Assembly (NCBI GenBank): GCA_005804005.1
Contig: SYPI01000205.1
Location: 1 to 8,317, forward strand
Direction: 5' to 3'
DNA length: 8,317 bases
DNA from: Planctomycetia bacterium
Lineage (GTDB): Bacteria > Planctomycetota > Phycisphaerae > Phycisphaerales > SM1A02
Below are positions 6,107-8,317 of the stretch, piece by piece. The notes beneath the pieces are model-generated. The model made no database searches. It was not told the DNA's origin and worked only from the letters and a program-made list of their open reading frames with translations. The stretch's first letter is position 1. Each line of letters starts with the position of its first letter. Both the position numbers and the translations under genes were made by a program.

Positions 6107-6119
6107 CACAACGATTCAC
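6080..6119 (-). promoter_or_regulatory. MraZ operator: four direct repeats at 10-bp spacing
   Basis: On the minus strand four 10-base units each begin with GTG: GTGAATCGTT (6119-6110), GTGTTGCATT (6109-6100), GTGTGGCAAA (6099-6090) and GTGGGTATGT (6089-6080). MraZ is known to bind short TGG/GTG-type repeats with about one helical turn between them, just upstream of its own gene, and this set ends 30 bases before the mraZ start. The first unit is the weakest match. The operator overlaps the candidate promoter. Confidence 0.75.
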
Positions 6120-6144
6120 TACAAGTCCTTTTTGCGACACCTGA

Positions 6145-6156
6145 ATCAGGCCTGAT
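6145..6156. repeat. 12-bp perfect palindrome in the divergent mraZ/flavin-reductase spacer
   Basis: ATCAGGCCTGAT is a perfect palindrome. It overlaps a second one, CCTGAATCAGG at 6140-6150, so the CCTGA/TCAGG half-site occurs repeatedly within 17 bases. It falls between TTGCGA (6132-6137) and TGATAA (6153-6158), a possible but short-spaced (15 bases) plus-strand promoter for the gene at 6287. It could be an operator for that gene; no known regulator is identified. Confidence 0.4.
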
Positions 6157-6286
6157 AACCGAATGCAAGGCTGCAACATGAATGGCAACAAGAAGTTATG
6201 GACGACAACATTTTCTTGAGGCATTGTTTTCCTGAAGGGCCCCTGATTTCCACCATTGGGCCGGAGCCCCACCGCAAGAGTCCCCG

Positions 6287-6907
6287 ATGCAGACCGATTG
6301 GACCCCGGCAGATCACGCGGCCGTCAAGCAGATCATGGAACTCGTCCCCTCGGAGTTCCACCTGCTGACAAGTTGTTTTGCCGAAGCCCGCGCTGGGATC
6401 GTGGTGCGGTTCGTGCAGCGCTGCGGCGTGACCCCACCGATGCTGGCTGTGGCGGTTGAGAAGGGTCAGCCGATCAGCCCGATCGTGCGCGACAGTCGGG
6501 CGTTTGCGGTGTGTGTGCTGGATCGAACTGACACCGCGCTGCGGCGACACTTCTCGCCCAGCAACTCAGTCGGCGATCCGTTCCTGGGCTTGGCTTGCAT
6601 CCACACTCCCAGCGGTTGTCCCGTGCCCGCGCGGGCGATCGGCTGGTTCGACTGCGAACTGGTGCGCCACCTCGATGTGGAGAGCGATCACGAAATCTAT
6701 TTCGGCATGGTGCATCACGCCGCGCGACGGGGCGGTCCGACCGCCAGCATCAGCGCCAAGGTCAATGGCAACGGCAACGGCACAGCGCAGACCAACGGTT
6801 CCGCGGCAAAGGCGGCCCGTGTTCGCACCAATGGAATCAGTGCGCCGACGCCAGCTCGAGCAGCGCGCGCGAAACGGCGTTCACATCGCCGTGCGGAAAA
6901 ACGCTGA
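6287..6907 (+). CDS. Flavin reductase-like (FMN-binding split barrel) protein with basic low-complexity tail
   Basis: The 206-residue product has a split-barrel flavin-binding domain at about residues 15-148. Recognisable parts are the start VPSEFHLLTSCF (20-31), TPPMLAVAVEKGQPISPIVRDSRAFAVCVL (49-78), a FSPSNSVGDPF region (89-99) and the closing strand AIGWFDCELVRHLDVESDHEIYFGMV (117-142). Such proteins bind FMN or FAD and reduce it with NAD(P)H or act as small oxidoreductases; the substrate is unknown. From residue 150 the protein turns into a tail without fold: Asn-Gly repeats (159-165), Ala/Thr/Gly-rich spacer, then a strongly basic end (ARAKRRSHRRAEKR, 193-206). The tail could contact nucleic acid or membrane, which is inference. 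The ATG at 6287 has only a weak ribosome site. The last 71 bases overlap the 3' end of the opposite gene. Confidence 0.82.
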   Translation: MQTDWTPADHAAVKQIMELVPSEFHLLTSCFAEARAGIVVRFVQRCGVTPPMLAVAVEKGQPISPIVRDSRAFAVCVLDRTDTALRRHFSPSNSVGDPFLGLACIHTPSGCPVPARAIGWFDCELVRHLDVESDHEIYFGMVHHAARRGGPTASISAKVNGNGNGTAQTNGSAAKAARVRTNGISAPTPARAARAKRRSHRRAEKR

Positions 6908-7760
6908 GTTGGGCGCCGGGAGCGGCCGCCCCGAGCGCTTCACCATTGCGGACTCCGGTGCGCATGTATTCGACGGCACCAGTCGGCGGGCGGCTCTCGG
7001 TGGAGGCCAGCAGCAGCAATCCGGCGTCTACGGCCCACCATGCCCCGATCGCACTGGGGGCAGGAAGGCCGCGGGATTCGCCCGCCGTGGATGGACCACT
7101 GAACAGCGCCAAGTCGGCGCACCAGACCATTCGCTCCAGTTCACCAGCACCAACTGTTGAGATTCGCGCCGGAACTCTGGTCGCCGCCAAGTAGGCCCGC
7201 GCCTGAGACAAGTCGCTCACACCCTCGGGAACGATGAGCGTCAACTCCGCCCCGCAGACTCCGGCGCGCGTCAGCAACTCCGTGGCAAAGATCAGGTCGA
7301 GCGCCGCTGGCGGCGAACCCATGAGCACGATTGCTCGACCCTTCCCAACGCCAAGTCGCTGGCGCAATCCAGCCCGCTCATCGCCTGAACCGATCTCCAG
7401 CCGCGGCGGCGCCACCTCATGATCGGCCCAGTGTTCTGCGGCCGGACTGACAATGCCCAGATCTGCGCCCCGCGTTGCACACCACTGCCAAGCGCGCCGT
7501 CCCCACGGCCGCACCCGCATCGGACCAGAGGGTGGCTGAAGCTGACGCACCGCTCGGTCGATTGGCTGCAGCCAGCGGCCCAGCGGCCGCACCACGCGCA
7601 CCTCGCCCGTCTGCGCCGACCCAGAGTCGCGCCCATCCGCTCCAGGCCCGATGATCACCACCGGGCCATTGGCCCCCGCCGAGCGCCAATGAACAAACGC
7701 CGCCATTCCAGCTTCCCCAAGGCTCTCTCGATCAACGAGCTGGATCTCGCCCGCCAACAC
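6837..7760 (-). CDS. GT4-like (GT-B fold) glycosyltransferase-related protein, divergent
   Basis: A 307-residue product that I assign tentatively. The second half follows the C-terminal domain of family 4 glycosyltransferases: GDERAGLRQRLGVGKGRAIVLMGSP (126-150), AELTLIVPEG (171-180), then VGAGELERMVWCADLALFSGPSTAGESRGLPAPSAIGAWWAVDAGLLLLAS (203-252), which looks like the usual acidic/aliphatic sugar-nucleotide region. The canonical EX7E glutamates are not clearly present and the first domain (residues 1-110) is short, so the protein may be inactive or a remote relative. I chose GTG at 7760, one base after the stop of the upstream gene (TAG C GTG), implying coupling. An ATG at 7706 with GGGGA upstream would give 289 residues and is a fair alternative. 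Sequence upstream of 7760 in this frame is a shadow. The 3' end overlaps the flavin reductase gene on the opposite strand. Confidence 0.62.
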   Translation of the reverse strand: MLAGEIQLVDRESLGEAGMAAFVHWRSAGANGPVVIIGPGADGRDSGSAQTGEVRVVRPLGRWLQPIDRAVRQLQPPSGPMRVRPWGRRAWQWCATRGADLGIVSPAAEHWADHEVAPPRLEIGSGDERAGLRQRLGVGKGRAIVLMGSPPAALDLIFATELLTRAGVCGAELTLIVPEGVSDLSQARAYLAATRVPARISTVGAGELERMVWCADLALFSGPSTAGESRGLPAPSAIGAWWAVDAGLLLLASTESRPPTGAVEYMRTGVRNGEALGAAAPGAQLSVFPHGDVNAVSRALLELASAH

Positions 7761-7761
7761 G

Positions 7762-8317
7762 CTACGGCTTGATGCCCAGCCCGGCGCCGAGCTCCCGCTT
7801 CTCGTGGTCGTAGAACAACTCGGCAATCTCCGTACCGAACTCGACGGCCAGCTCGTCTTCAATCTGGCGGCGGCCGGTAGTGTTGCCGTAGCGATCGGGT
7901 GCCACCTCGCGCATCTGCGACTGCACCAGCTCCCCGCTGGTCCCGCTCGGAAACAGCGCCTCGCGCGCCACCGCATCAATCACCCGGACTCTGGCTGACG
8001 CCGCCGGCTTCGGCGTTACCCCGTCGAGGCTGATCCGATAGGTCATCATCTCCACATAGATGAGTTGCTCGGCCCCCAGATCGCGGGCGATGCGCTCCAT
8101 CGAGAGGTGCTGCCCAGCCCGCTCATTGCGGGCTAGATTGTGGGCATCCCGCGGGGCCACCACATCGGGAACCAGCTTCTGCGTCAGGAGGGCGGTGGCG
8201 ATGGCATCACCGATCTCATCGCGCAGCCGACTGCGACTGATGGTGTTGGTGCGGTCATCGACGAAAATTGCCGTCTTGCGCTCGGGCAGGGTGTACTTGG
8301 CCGGGAGTTTCGGCGGA
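7762..8317 (-). CDS. Conserved-looking protein of unknown function, partial (N-terminus beyond right edge)
   Basis: The frame is open from the right edge to a TAG at 7762, giving 184 visible residues. The true start and any signal peptide are outside the window; GTG codons at 8163-8158 are internal because the upstream sequence (PPKLPAKYTLPERKTAIFVDDRTN) is protein-like. The visible part reads as an alpha/beta domain: a strand TAIFVDD, helix LRDEIGDAIATALLTQKLVPDVV, helix ERIARDLGAEQLIYVEM, then strands and a C-terminal helix IEDELAVEFGTEIAELFYDHEKRE. That order recalls periplasmic lipoproteins of the LpoB/CsgG type, in which a short N-terminal Pro-rich linker follows the lipidated cysteine, but I cannot name a family. 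It is translated just ahead of the GT4-like gene and probably shares its transcript. Confidence 0.7.
   Translation of the reverse strand, partial: PPKLPAKYTLPERKTAIFVDDRTNTISRSRLRDEIGDAIATALLTQKLVPDVVAPRDAHNLARNERAGQHLSMERIARDLGAEQLIYVEMMTYRISLDGVTPKPAASARVRVIDAVAREALFPSGTSGELVQSQMREVAPDRYGNTTGRRQIEDELAVEFGTEIAELFYDHEKRELGAGLGIKP

Noticed and set aside
5424..6272. 282-codon minus-strand open frame covering mraZ and the hairpin RNA
   Set aside because: It reads mraZ in another frame, with low-complexity Gly/Ser/Arg/Gln composition and no domain; mraZ has both signature motifs and a good ribosome site.
7761..7979. N-terminal extension of the GT4-like protein to 380 residues
   Set aside because: The extension (Arg/Ser/Trp-rich) overlaps the upstream gene in another frame and looks like a shadow.

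Overview
The window looks like a chromosomal segment of a GC-rich bacterium, most likely a planctomycete (possibly Phycisphaerae). That placement is an inference from GC-rich codon use, protein style and the mix of mraZ, csrA and lysine-type genes; no rRNA or other marker is present to confirm it.

Layout. (1) 1-4513, minus strand: a tightly packed operon read right to left. It encodes a lipoprotein of unknown function (4513-3056), diaminopimelate epimerase DapF (3059-2106), an M20 metallopeptidase (2115-925) and a class III aminotransferase (900 to beyond the left edge). The first two gene junctions overlap and the third has a 24-base gap. (2) 4580-4837, plus strand: a small Nfu-type Fe-S scaffold, divergent from the operon and convergent with csrA. 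(3) 4847-6119, minus strand: a regulatory module of mraZ with a four-repeat MraZ operator, then a noncoding stretch of about 300 bases, then csrA. (4) 6287-6907, plus strand: a flavin-reductase-like protein with a basic tail. (5) 6837-8317, minus strand: a GT4-like protein and an upstream protein cut by the right edge.

The main discovery is between mraZ and csrA. Read on the minus strand, 5560-5280 folds by eye into seven consecutive short hairpins. Each displays GGA in its loop (AUGGAC, AAGGAC, UGGAU, AGGAC, AUGGAC, AAGGAUC, UUGGAG). A perfect 12-bp terminator hairpin with a U5 tract follows. This is the architecture of the CsrA-sequestering RNAs CsrB/CsrC and RsmX/Y/Z, which are established in Gammaproteobacteria. 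Here it sits directly upstream of csrA in what looks like a planctomycete, and may be part of the mraZ 3' UTR. The csrA leader carries four more GGA motifs, one inside the Shine-Dalgarno sequence, which suggests CsrA autorepression.

Proposed working of the module (inference): MraZ represses its own promoter through the 10-bp repeats. Transcription through mraZ, or from an unseen internal promoter, makes the GGA-hairpin RNA. That RNA titrates CsrA, and CsrA also represses its own mRNA. This would link a cell-division-associated regulator to global post-transcriptional control.
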